Shown here piece after piece: positions 1 through 6,780 of a stretch of DNA of 41,804 bases. The DNA lies in contig CAJOMV010000013.1 in the NCBI GenBank assembly GCA_905235805.1, positions 1 to 41,804 of the forward strand. Reading direction: 5' to 3'. This DNA comes from an uncultured Ruminiclostridium sp. Lineage in GTDB: Bacteria; Bacillota; Clostridia; Oscillospirales; Ruminococcaceae. A program made the position numbers and the translations under genes. A model generated the notes under the pieces. That model did not search any database. It worked only from the letters and a program-made list of their open reading frames with translations, and had not been told where the DNA came from. Positions within the stretch are counted from its first letter, which is position 1; each line of letters opens with the position of its first letter.

Positions 1-72
1 CGGATTTAGCTCATCTGGTAGAGCGCCACCTTGCCAAGGTGGAGGTAGCGAGTTCGAGCCTCGTAATCCGCT
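1..72 (+). tRNA. tRNA-Gly (GCC), lacking its first base at the window edge
   Basis: The sequence folds as a tRNA: the 3' acceptor strand AATCCGC (65-71) pairs with GCGGATT, whose first G lies just outside the window. The D arm TAGCTCATCTGGTAGAGC, an anticodon loop with GCC, and the T loop GTTCGAGCC are all present. CCA is genome-encoded at 73-75. It heads a two-tRNA cluster with tRNA-Cys. Confidence 0.95.
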
Positions 73-101
73 CCATAGCCCTTGCAATAGCGGGGGCAAT
101 G

Positions 102-144
102 TTTTTACTTTTGCAAAAATGTTCGCGTTCTGCAAAAGTAAAAA
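102..144. repeat. Perfect 14-bp inverted repeat between the two tRNA genes
   Basis: Arms TTTTTACTTTTGCA (102-115) and TGCAAAAGTAAAAA (131-144) are exact reverse complements around a 15-nt spacer. If the two tRNAs are co-transcribed, this gives a long AU-rich hairpin in the spacer, which could serve as a processing landmark. No T tract follows it on either strand, so it is not a standard terminator. Confidence 0.8.
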
Positions 145-148
145 CTAC

Positions 149-219
149 GGTGCCATAGCCAAGTGGTAAGGCGTGGGTCTGCAACACCCTGATCCCCAGT
201 TCAAATCTGGGTGGCACCT
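149..219 (+). tRNA. tRNA-Cys (GCA)
   Basis: Acceptor arms GGTGCCA (149-155) and TGGCACC (212-218) pair fully. The anticodon GCA is at 181-183 in the loop CTGCAAC, and the T arm CCCCAG-TTCAAAT-CTGGG is clear. CCA is encoded at 220-222. The outermost anticodon-stem pair looks like a U-U mismatch. The gene is followed within about 20 nt by a terminator. Confidence 0.95.
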
Positions 220-242
220 CCAGCGGGATACCCCGCGGTCAG

Positions 243-277
243 ACCGTCTGTTACTTTGGTAGCAGGCGGTTTTTTTC
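243..277 (+). terminator. Rho-independent terminator of the tRNA cluster
   Basis: The stem ACCGTCTGTT / AGCAGGCGGT contains G-U wobbles, is closed by a short loop, and is followed by a run of seven to eight T. It lies directly after tRNA-Cys. Confidence 0.85.
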
Positions 278-318
278 TGCCTCGCTGCCGTTAGAAACAT
301 CTAAAGCGTTCGGCAGGG

Positions 319-440
319 ACAGAAACGGCGCTGTCGCGCCTCAATGAAGAGTGAATAGTGAATAGTTTATAGTAAAAGCACTCAGAGTTTCTGCGCCGTT
401 TCTGTACTTTTCACTTTTCACTCTTCATTTTTCACTATTC
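319..440. repeat. Nested imperfect inverted-repeat element in the long gene-free stretch 280-660
   Basis: Outer arms ACAGAAACGGCGC (319-331) and GCGCCGTTTCTGT (393-405) are exact 13-bp reverse complements. A second pair interleaves with them: AATGAAGAGTGA from about 343 and TCACTCTTCATT (418-429), with GAATAGTG / CACTATTC extending it to 440. Short GAATAGTG units are iterated. This has the look of a small non-coding dispersed repeat (MITE-like), but copy number elsewhere cannot be judged here. Apart from this element and the promoter at 509-537, I see no gene in 280-660. Confidence 0.55.
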
Positions 441-508
441 ATTTTTCTTGTTGCATATATATGTAATATTGCACAAATCTTTGGCACGAATTTTGTTGAA
501 ATGTAATA

Positions 509-537
509 ATGACTTTAATGTCGAACTATGATATAAT
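509..537 (+). promoter_or_regulatory. Candidate sigma-A promoter for the NYN-domain gene
   Basis: A perfect -10 TATAAT (532-537) lies 17 nt downstream of ATGACT (509-514), a 4/6 match to TTGACA. The implied leader up to the first likely ATG is close to 190 nt, unusually long for this window. Confidence 0.55.
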
Positions 538-697
538 CAAGATATCAGATAGTCGGTTTCGACCCTATACACAAACCGCTACCATAAAATAATAATATTT
601 TAAGTTAAAATCAAAGTTTCATTTGTGGGTATATCCCGAGCGGCACAATAGGCTATATAGGGGTGTCTTGTGCTTTAATAATTTTATATTTTCGAAC

Positions 698-721
698 AAG
701 GGTTGAGGCAACTCAACCCTT
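698..721 (+). promoter_or_regulatory. Perfect GNRA-capped hairpin just before the NYN gene start
   Basis: AAGGGTTGAG - GCAA - CTCAACCCTT forms a perfect 10-bp stem with a GCAA tetraloop, 10 nt upstream of the ATG at 732. No T tract follows, so termination is unlikely. It could affect translation start or mRNA stability of the downstream gene. Confidence 0.6.
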
Positions 722-731
722 GAGCGATATT

Positions 732-1367
732 ATGGTAACAATTATGCTGAGAACGATGATCTTTATAGACTATGAAAATTTCGATATAAGCCTGTCTTCA
801 TACTATAAAAGCAATAATTTACCCGCTGTGCGTCTTGACTATAACAAGTTTCCCCGAAAGCTGACCGAATACATAAACCCGGATTTTGCTTTGGTAAAAA
901 CGTTTATGTTTGTCCCGAAACCGGATGAGTTTCTTATGCAGGATCCATATCTTAAATCCAGATATGAATGGTTTGATTCGATCAGGACAATAAACAATTT
1001 GACTATCATTGAGGGAGCGCATATAGCGAGACCCGCCCCTAAGCTCATCAGGGAACAAATGGTTATAGGAGACCATAGTACATACTACATCACAGAAAAA
1101 GGAACCGACGTAAACCTCACGGCACACTTACTGACAAAGGGGTTCATGAATTCCTACGACGTCGCTGTCATCATAAGCGGCGACACAGATTATATACCTG
1201 TTATCGAGATCTTGAACACACTGGGTAAGTCGGTGATCGTTGCAGGAGTTGAAGGGCAAAACATAACAAAATTCCGAAAGCTTGTCGACAGACAAATTAT
1301 TTTGAAAGACGCATTCTTTAAGACTTGCGCATTGGCACCGCCTAAACCACAAGCCAAAAGATCATAA
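732..1367 (+). CDS. NYN-domain (LabA/DUF88-like) putative ribonuclease
   Basis: The protein (211 aa from this start) shows the PIN-like NYN fold signature: FIDYENF near the N-terminus, then KGTDVNLTAHLL, then DVAVIISGDTDYIPVI followed by GKSVIVAG. The acidic residues in DYEN, GTDVN and SGDTDY are the metal-binding aspartates expected of NYN RNases. The family acts on RNA; the substrate here is unknown. The start is uncertain: the frame is open back to a GTG at 663, and ATGs lie at 732, 744 and 756, none with a good Shine-Dalgarno. I chose 732 because the 698-721 hairpin makes translation through the upstream segment less likely. The gene is visibly more AT-rich than the sulfate operon and sits beside tRNA genes, compatible with horizontal acquisition (inference). 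Confidence 0.8.
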   Translation: MVTIMLRTMIFIDYENFDISLSSYYKSNNLPAVRLDYNKFPRKLTEYINPDFALVKTFMFVPKPDEFLMQDPYLKSRYEWFDSIRTINNLTIIEGAHIARPAPKLIREQMVIGDHSTYYITEKGTDVNLTAHLLTKGFMNSYDVAVIISGDTDYIPVIEILNTLGKSVIVAGVEGQNITKFRKLVDRQIILKDAFFKTCALAPPKPQAKRS

Positions 1368-1428
1368 GTAAACGGTCAATGTAGCTCCAAAGCTTTCTGA
1401 ACAGAAAGACACAGCATACGCACTGCAG

Positions 1429-1463
1429 ATACCGTCTCCGGTCATACCCGGGACGGTATTTTT
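1429..1463 (+). terminator. Rho-independent terminator after the NYN gene
   Basis: ATACCGTC (1429-1436) pairs with GACGGTAT (1452-1459), extended by CCGG/CCGG inside, and is followed by TTTT. It isolates the NYN gene from the sulfate operon. Confidence 0.85.
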
Positions 1464-1559
1464 CTGTTCTCCGATATGAATATTAGGATTTTATTGCATA
1501 AATCTTTTTACCGCGGCGGTTACGGTTTAGTAACAAATTCCAAAAATCAAAAATGTCTA

Positions 1560-1588
1560 TTGACAATCGGAGAAAAAGGGTGTATTAT
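1560..1588 (+). promoter_or_regulatory. Sigma-A promoter of the sulfate assimilation/siroheme operon
   Basis: TTGACA (1560-1565), a 17-nt spacer and TATTAT (1583-1588). The predicted start is near 1595, giving a leader of about 160 nt before cysP. Upstream, GTTAC-N6-GTAAC (1519-1534) is a small dyad that could be an activator site. No comparable promoter is visible inside the following 16 kb of packed genes. Confidence 0.85.
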
Positions 1589-1605
1589 AAGCGCATACAG
1601 ATAAA

Positions 1606-1624
1606 ACATATCATATTGATATGT
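1606..1624 (+). promoter_or_regulatory. Palindromic candidate operator just downstream of the transcription start
   Basis: ACATATCA - TAT - TGATATGT is a perfect 8-bp dyad, about 10 nt past the predicted start of transcription. Its position suits a roadblock repressor site, or a short hairpin at the 5' end of the mRNA. The binding factor is unknown; no regulator gene lies next to it. Confidence 0.5.
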
Positions 1625-1650
1625 ATAATAGGCAAATAAAGGAGAAACCC

Positions 1651-1695
1651 ATGAAAAACACAATACATACCGCGGGAGGAGTCGTCCGCTGTTGA
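1651..1695 (+). CDS. Candidate leader peptide (14 aa) ending in Cys, upstream of the sulfate operon
   Basis: The strong Shine-Dalgarno AAAGGAG is placed 7 nt before an ATG that opens a 14-codon frame, MKNTIHTAGGVVRC, then TGA. The only Cys codon is the last one, right before the stop. GCGG (1672-1675) and CCGC (1686-1689) can pair across the end of the frame, so a ribosome stalled on the Cys codon would change local folding. It lies between the operon promoter and cysP, 60 nt before the cysP start. Cysteine-sensing leader peptides ahead of sulfur genes are known in actinobacteria; this is not visibly homologous to them, and the attenuation role is inference. The first 14 nt also match the start of cysP, so a small duplication is an alternative origin. 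Confidence 0.6.
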   Translation: MKNTIHTAGGVVRC

Positions 1696-1755
1696 ATATC
1701 CGTTTCGTAAGCATACAAAACTACAACACAACAATAACGAAATGAGGTAATCAAT

Positions 1756-2820
1756 ATGAAAAACACATTCTTTAAAACAACAGCAGCTTCACTCGCACTT
1801 GTCACAAGCTTACTCGCCGCCGCATCATGCTCGAACGCTTCCGCGTCCACCGAGACAGAGGCGGCAGGCTCAAACCCCGACTCCGGCAAGCACTACTCCA
1901 TAGTGAATGTGTCCTACGACCCCACCCGTGAGCTGTACGTCGCGTACAACGAGGCTTTCAAAAAGCACTGGGAGTCGGAGCATGATTCGACCGTTGAGAT
2001 AACCCAGTCCCACGGCGGCTCCGGCAAGCAGGCTCTCGAGGTCGCGAACGGAAACCCCGCCGATGTGGTGACACTCGCCCTCGAGTACGATGTCAAGGCG
2101 GTAGAGGACGCGGGACTCATCGAACCCGGCTGGGTAAGCGAATTCCCGCTTGACAGCTCCCCCTACACCTCGACCATAGTATTCCTCGTAAGAAAGGGCA
2201 ACCCGAAAAATATTCTCGACTGGGGCGACCTTGCAAGAGACGATGTGGGCATCATCACCCCGAACCCCAAGACCTCCGGCGGCGCACGCTGGAACCACCT
2301 TGCGGCGTGGGCATGGGCGCAGAAGGAATACGACAATGACGAGACAAAGGTGCTCGAGTACATAAAGAAGCTCTACGCGAACGTGCTTGTATTGGACTCC
2401 GGCGCCCGCGGAGCGACAAACTCCTTTGTCGAGAACAAGCAGGGCGACGTGCTCCTCGCATGGGAGAACGAAGCTTTCCTCTCACTGAAGGAATACCCGG
2501 ACGATTACGATATCGTAACCCCGAGCATAAGCATACTCGCACAGCCCTCCGTGGCTATCGTTGACAAGGTAGTTGACAAGAACGGCACCCGTGAGGTAGC
2601 CACCGAGTATCTGAACTACCTCTACTCCGAGGAAGCCCAGAGAATAGCGGGCGAGAACTTCTACCGTCCTTCGGACGAGACCGTGCTCGCGGAATTCTCC
2701 GACGTGTTCGATCTGAACATCAACCTTGTGACCATAAACGATTTCGGCGGCTGGGACGAGGCTTTTGAAAAGCACTTCTCCGACGGCGGACTCTTCGACC
2801 AGATCTACGAACAGGATTGA
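1756..2820 (+). CDS. cysP: Sulfate ABC transporter, substrate-binding lipoprotein
   Basis: This is the extracytoplasmic sulfate/thiosulfate receptor of the CysPTWA transporter. The 354-aa product begins with a signal peptide ending at AASC (Cys25), a slightly atypical lipobox, which fits a membrane-anchored receptor in a Gram-positive cell. Family hallmarks are visible: VSYDPTREL (52-60), SHGGSGKQALEV (85-96), NPADVVTLALEYDV and NPKTSGGARW (170-179), the loops that hold the sulfate oxyanion in Sbp/CysP. The start has GAGGTAAT upstream. It is the first full gene of the operon and is separated from cysT by a strong hairpin without a T tract, which may keep this transcript segment more abundant than the permease part. 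Sulfate versus thiosulfate preference cannot be told from the sequence. Confidence 0.95.
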   Translation: MKNTFFKTTAASLALVTSLLAAASCSNASASTETEAAGSNPDSGKHYSIVNVSYDPTRELYVAYNEAFKKHWESEHDSTVEITQSHGGSGKQALEVANGNPADVVTLALEYDVKAVEDAGLIEPGWVSEFPLDSSPYTSTIVFLVRKGNPKNILDWGDLARDDVGIITPNPKTSGGARWNHLAAWAWAQKEYDNDETKVLEYIKKLYANVLVLDSGARGATNSFVENKQGDVLLAWENEAFLSLKEYPDDYDIVTPSISILAQPSVAIVDKVVDKNGTREVATEYLNYLYSEEAQRIAGENFYRPSDETVLAEFSDVFDLNINLVTINDFGGWDEAFEKHFSDGGLFDQIYEQD

Positions 2821-2838
2821 TCCCTTTTCTCCATACCC

Positions 2839-2869
2839 GTATATCCCCGCCTTTATGACGGGGATATAC
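2839..2869 (+). promoter_or_regulatory. Intercistronic hairpin between cysP and cysT
   Basis: GTATATCCCCG (2839-2849) and CGGGGATATAC (2859-2869) form a perfect 11-bp stem. It is followed by TTCAAAAAGGA, the ribosome binding site of cysT, not a T tract. It probably acts as an mRNA stabiliser or partial attenuator that raises binding-protein level over permease, as in other ABC import operons (inference). Confidence 0.75.
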
Positions 2870-2887
2870 TTCAAAAAGGAACTTTTT

Positions 2888-3718
2888 ATGAAAAACAGTA
2901 AACGTATAATTCCCGGCTTCGGGATATCAATGGGCGTGACTCTCGCACTGCTGAGCATTATGGTGCTGATACCGCTGGCTTCGCTGGTGGTATTCACCGC
3001 GAAAATGGACTTCGCCGATATAATCAAGGTCATCACACGTCCCCGTGTCGTGGCAAGCTTCGAGGTGACGCTGCTCACCGCGTTCATCGCCTCCGTGATA
3101 AACGCCGTTATGGGCGTTATACTCGCGTGGGTACTGGTACGGTACAGCTTCCCCGGAAAGCGCATACTCGACGGCATGATCGAGCTGCCCTTCGCCCTCC
3201 CCACCGCGGTAGCGGGCATATCCCTCACCTCGCTCTATGCCGACAGCGGCTGGATAGGCGGGATATTCGCGAGCATGGGCATAAAGATAGCCTACACCCG
3301 CATAGGTATCACCATAGCCCTGATATTCATAGGCATACCCTTCGTGGTGCGCACGGTGCAGCCGGTACTGGAGAAGCTTGACCCGCTGTATGAGGAGGCT
3401 GCCGGCATTCTCGGCGCAAGCCGCACCCGCACCTTCTGGACGGTGATAATCCCGGAGCTGCGTCCGGCGATATTCACAGGCTTCGGGCTCGCGTTCGGGC
3501 GCTGCCTCGGCGAATACGGGAGCGTCGTGTTCATCGCGGGCAACCAGCCCTACGAGACGGAGATAACCCCGCTCATCATAATGTCGGAGCTGCAGGAATA
3601 CGACTATTCGAGCGCCACGGCTATCGCGCTTGTGATGCTTGCGGCAGCGTTTCTGATACTGTTCCTCGTGAACCTGATACAGATAAGAAGCTCGAAGATA
3701 CTGAAGGGAGGTCACTGA
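2888..3718 (+). CDS. cysT: Sulfate ABC transporter permease CysT (CysU)
   Basis: This 276-aa inner-membrane permease forms the CysTW channel dimer. Several hydrophobic segments are clear, starting with GFGISMGVTLALLSIMVLIP. The cytoplasmic EAA loop that docks on CysA reads EEAAGILGASRTRTFWTVI, followed by the family segment GRCLGEYGSVVFIAG. I chose the ATG at 2888 because AAAAAGGA lies just upstream; the frame is open further back, but that part overlaps the end of cysP and lacks a ribosome site. It is followed after one base by cysW. Confidence 0.93.
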   Translation: MKNSKRIIPGFGISMGVTLALLSIMVLIPLASLVVFTAKMDFADIIKVITRPRVVASFEVTLLTAFIASVINAVMGVILAWVLVRYSFPGKRILDGMIELPFALPTAVAGISLTSLYADSGWIGGIFASMGIKIAYTRIGITIALIFIGIPFVVRTVQPVLEKLDPLYEEAAGILGASRTRTFWTVIIPELRPAIFTGFGLAFGRCLGEYGSVVFIAGNQPYETEITPLIIMSELQEYDYSSATAIALVMLAAAFLILFLVNLIQIRSSKILKGGH

Positions 3719-3719
3719 T

Positions 3720-4616
3720 ATGGCAGCGGTAAACACAGTTGCGACAAAGCCCGCAAAACAGGTAGTTTCCCGCGAGGGAAGCACCGAGATACACGCGCAG
3801 ACCCCCGGCTCGAAAGCCGTCAAGACAGTGCTGATAACGGTAAGCGTCATATTCCTGTTCATAATGCTCGTGATGCCGCTGATAACGGTCATCTACGAGG
3901 CATTCCGCAAGGGACTTATCCCCTATCTCGAGGCGATATCCGACCCCGACACCATAAGCGCGCTGCTGCTGACGCTGGAGGCGACAGTCATCGCGGTGGT
4001 GATAAACACGGTATTCGGACTGTTCGCGGCATGGGCGATATCGAAGTTCCGGTTCCACGGAAAAAAGCTGCTGGTGACGCTCATTGACCTGCCGGTGACT
4101 GTCTCCCCGATAATCGCGGGTCTTATCTTCGTTCTCACCTTCGGCAGGCAGAGCGCGCTGTACCCGCTGCTGGAGGAGCTTGACTTCATGGTGGTGTACG
4201 CTGTCCCCGGCATTATACTCGCGACAGTGTTCGTCACATTCCCGTTTATCTCCCGCGAGATATTGCCCGTGCTTGAGGCACAGGGCACCGACGAGGAGGA
4301 GGCTGCCGCGCTCATGGGCGCGAAGGGCTTCACTATCTTCCGCAAGGTAACGCTCCCGCACATAAAGTGGGCGCTGCTGTACGGCATAGTGCTCTGCGCG
4401 GCGCGCGCAATGGGCGAGTTCGGCGCGGTCTCGGTGCTTTCGGGGCATCTGCGCGGCAAGACCGTGACGCTGCCGCTGCAGGTGGAGATACTCTTCGGCG
4501 ACAACAAGTTCATGCCCGCCTTCGCGGTATCGTCGATACTTGTCGTTCTCGCGGTAGTGATACTTATTGTGCGGAGCATCGTTGAGTACATAGGAAAACA
4601 TAAGGGTGAAAAATAA
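3720..4616 (+). CDS. cysW: Sulfate ABC transporter permease CysW
   Basis: The second permease subunit (298 aa) has a hydrophilic N-terminal tail of about 35 residues, then membrane segments. The EAA loop EEEAAALMGAKGFTIFRKV is followed by ARAMGEFGAVSVLSGH and the CysW-typical GKTVTLPLQVEILF. GGGAGGT precedes the ATG. The stop TAA overlaps the ATG of cysA by one base, indicating translational coupling within the transporter cassette. Confidence 0.93.
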   Translation: MAAVNTVATKPAKQVVSREGSTEIHAQTPGSKAVKTVLITVSVIFLFIMLVMPLITVIYEAFRKGLIPYLEAISDPDTISALLLTLEATVIAVVINTVFGLFAAWAISKFRFHGKKLLVTLIDLPVTVSPIIAGLIFVLTFGRQSALYPLLEELDFMVVYAVPGIILATVFVTFPFISREILPVLEAQGTDEEEAAALMGAKGFTIFRKVTLPHIKWALLYGIVLCAARAMGEFGAVSVLSGHLRGKTVTLPLQVEILFGDNKFMPAFAVSSILVVLAVVILIVRSIVEYIGKHKGEK

Positions 4617-5674
4617 TGTACATAGAGCTGAAAAACATAAACAAGTCCTACGGCGATTTCAAAGCCTCGGACAATGTGAATTTTGAGATAGAAAAGGGGA
4701 AGCTTGTGGCGCTGCTCGGACCGTCGGGCAGCGGCAAGACCACCATTCTCCGCATGATAGCGGGGCTCGAGAAGCCCGACAGCGGCGAGATAATCATAGA
4801 CGGCAAGGTCGTAAACGACATTCCCGCCAGCGAACGAAACATCGGCTTCGTGTTCCAGAGCTACGCGCTTTTCCGCTATATGACGGTGTATGACAACATT
4901 GCCTTCGGACTTAAAGTCCGCAAGCTGAACAAGCAGGCGATCAGCGAGCGCGTGACGGAGCTTGTGAAGCTGATAGGGCTGGAGGGCTTCGAGAAGAGAT
5001 ACCCGTCGCAGCTCTCGGGCGGGCAGAGACAGCGTGTGGCGTTCGCGAGAGCCCTTGCCCCGAACCCGCAGGTGCTGCTGCTCGACGAGCCCTTCGCCGC
5101 CATAGACGCGAAGGTGCGGCAGGAGCTCCGCAAGTGGCTCAAGGATATGATACACCAGCTCGGCGTGACGGGGATTTTCGTCACCCACGATCAGGACGAA
5201 GCTATCGAAGTCTCCGACGAGATAATCGTCACAAACAAGGGGCGTGTCGAGCAGACAGGCGCACCCATAGACATCTACCGCAACCCCGCCACCGCATTCA
5301 CCTCCGCGTTCTTCGGGGTGACCTCCGAGCTGAAGGATTACAAGGCTTTCAGGTCCTTCGACGAGGTGGAGGAGTACGACAGGGCGATAGTGCGTCCTGA
5401 GTTCGTGAAGATAACCAAAAAGAGCGAGGTTCAGAAATACAAGAGCTCCGCGGTGGAGGGAACGGTCGAGACCGTTGAGTTCCGCGGAAACAGCATCGAG
5501 ATAACCGTAAGCTGCAACGGCAGCATATTCAGCGCCCGCCGCAGTCTCGACGATGCCCCCGTTGAGGTGGGCGAGACCGTGGACGTATTCATCTACCGCA
5601 TCTTCATCACCCACGGCGACTCCGTGAAGCTGCTGAAAAACAACGCTATCCGCGAAGAGACTGTGGTCATATAA
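4616..5674 (+). CDS. cysA: Sulfate ABC transporter ATP-binding protein
   Basis: This 352-aa ATPase powers sulfate import. All nucleotide-binding motifs are intact: Walker A GPSGSGKT (35-42), Q-loop Gln81, signature LSGGQRQR (133-140), Walker B VLLLDEP (153-159) and the H-loop His191 in VTHD. After about residue 235 comes a C-terminal regulatory domain of the kind found in CysA, containing VRPEFVKI and VETVEFRGNSIEI. Its start overlaps the cysW stop. hemA follows five bases after the stop, so transporter and tetrapyrrole genes are physically one unit. Confidence 0.95.
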   Translation: MYIELKNINKSYGDFKASDNVNFEIEKGKLVALLGPSGSGKTTILRMIAGLEKPDSGEIIIDGKVVNDIPASERNIGFVFQSYALFRYMTVYDNIAFGLKVRKLNKQAISERVTELVKLIGLEGFEKRYPSQLSGGQRQRVAFARALAPNPQVLLLDEPFAAIDAKVRQELRKWLKDMIHQLGVTGIFVTHDQDEAIEVSDEIIVTNKGRVEQTGAPIDIYRNPATAFTSAFFGVTSELKDYKAFRSFDEVEEYDRAIVRPEFVKITKKSEVQKYKSSAVEGTVETVEFRGNSIEITVSCNGSIFSARRSLDDAPVEVGETVDVFIYRIFITHGDSVKLLKNNAIREETVVI

Positions 5675-5679
5675 GCAGC

Positions 5680-6777
5680 ATGAAGGCACTTGGGATAAGC
5701 TACAAAAACGCGCCGGTCTCCGTCCGCGAGAGGTTCTCCTTCGACGCCGCAAAACGCGGTGAGATGCGCGGAGAGCTCGGGAACTGCGTCATACTGTGCA
5801 CCTGCTGCCGCACCGAGCTGTATTTCACGGACGCTGATACCGACAAAGCGTCGGAGCTGCTGACACGTTATTCCGGGACAGATAATATCCCGGAATTTCT
5901 GCGTACATACGAAGGTGACAACGCGCTGCGGCACCTGTTCAGGGTCGCCTGCGGCATCGACTCCATGCTGGTAGGCGAGGACGAGATACTGCGGCAGGTC
6001 AAGGAGGCGTATTCCGAAGCCTCCGAAGCGGGCAGCACGGGCTTTGAGCTGAATACCGCGTTTCAGGCTGCCGTGACCTGCGCAAAGCGGATAAAGACCG
6101 AAACGGCGCTGTCGAAAACTCCCGTCTCCGCTGCGACTATCGCGGCGAACGAGGCGGCGGTACTCGGGAACGACGTGAATGTACTGATGATAGGCGCAAG
6201 CGGGAAGATAGGCTCCTCCACGCTGAAGAACCTTCTCCCCCGCGCGAATGTACATATCACGCAGACCGCCCGCGCGCACTCCGCGGGGACGGTGCAGTAT
6301 GAGGGCGTGCGGACGGTGCCTTATGACAGGCGATATGACTTTGCTGATGACGCGGACTGCATCATCAGCGCCACCGCAAGCCCGCATTTCACCCTCACCA
6401 AAGAGCGGCTGAAGACGGCTCTGCATACCGACAAGCCGCGGCTGCTGATAGACCTTGCGGTGCCGCCGGACATCGAGCGCGGCATTGCGGAGCTGGACGG
6501 AGTGCGGCTGATAGGGATAGACGACCTCGGGGAGCTAGCAAGACGCAACAACGAGCTGAAAATGTCCGCTGCCGAGCAGGCGGAGCTCATAATAGACGAG
6601 GAGCTCGACGAGCTGCGGAAGAAGCTGACGTTCCACGAATTCCTGCCGAAGCTCGGTGACGCGCGTGAAGCGGCGGAAAGGCTGACATTCGACGAGCTGC
6701 TGTATAAGCTGCGGGACGGGCTGGACAGTGCGCAGTTCGCTGCCGTGCTCGGAGTACTTGGAAAAACGGAGGGGTGA
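5680..6777 (+). CDS. hemA: Glutamyl-tRNA reductase
   Basis: It reduces glutamyl-tRNA(Glu) to glutamate-1-semialdehyde, the first step of C5 tetrapyrrole synthesis. The N-terminal catalytic domain starts with GISYKNAPVSVRERF. The active-site segment reads ILCTCCRTELY (38-48); Cys42 aligns with the catalytic Cys of the usual STCNRTE, but the Asn after it is Cys43 and the Ser two before is Cys40, giving an unusual Cys cluster. RVACGIDSMLVGEDEIL (89-105) is the conserved glutamate-recognition helix, and LMIGASGKIG (169-178) is the NADPH site. At 365 aa it is shorter than typical GluTRs (about 400-430), the loss being in the C-terminal dimerisation helix. The ATG lacks a clear ribosome site and probably relies on coupling with cysA. 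Confidence 0.92.
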   Translation: MKALGISYKNAPVSVRERFSFDAAKRGEMRGELGNCVILCTCCRTELYFTDADTDKASELLTRYSGTDNIPEFLRTYEGDNALRHLFRVACGIDSMLVGEDEILRQVKEAYSEASEAGSTGFELNTAFQAAVTCAKRIKTETALSKTPVSAATIAANEAAVLGNDVNVLMIGASGKIGSSTLKNLLPRANVHITQTARAHSAGTVQYEGVRTVPYDRRYDFADDADCIISATASPHFTLTKERLKTALHTDKPRLLIDLAVPPDIERGIAELDGVRLIGIDDLGELARRNNELKMSAAEQAELIIDEELDELRKKLTFHEFLPKLGDAREAAERLTFDELLYKLRDGLDSAQFAAVLGVLGKTEG

Positions 6778-6780
6778 CAA

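Noticed and set aside
1589-1755. SAM riboswitch or T-box ahead of cysP
   Set aside because: The leader is about 160 bases, mostly AT-rich, without the conserved T-box sequence, a kink-turn or a terminator/antiterminator pair.
3923-5752. 609-codon minus-strand open frame over cysW and cysA
   Set aside because: Antisense shadow of two well-supported transporter genes.
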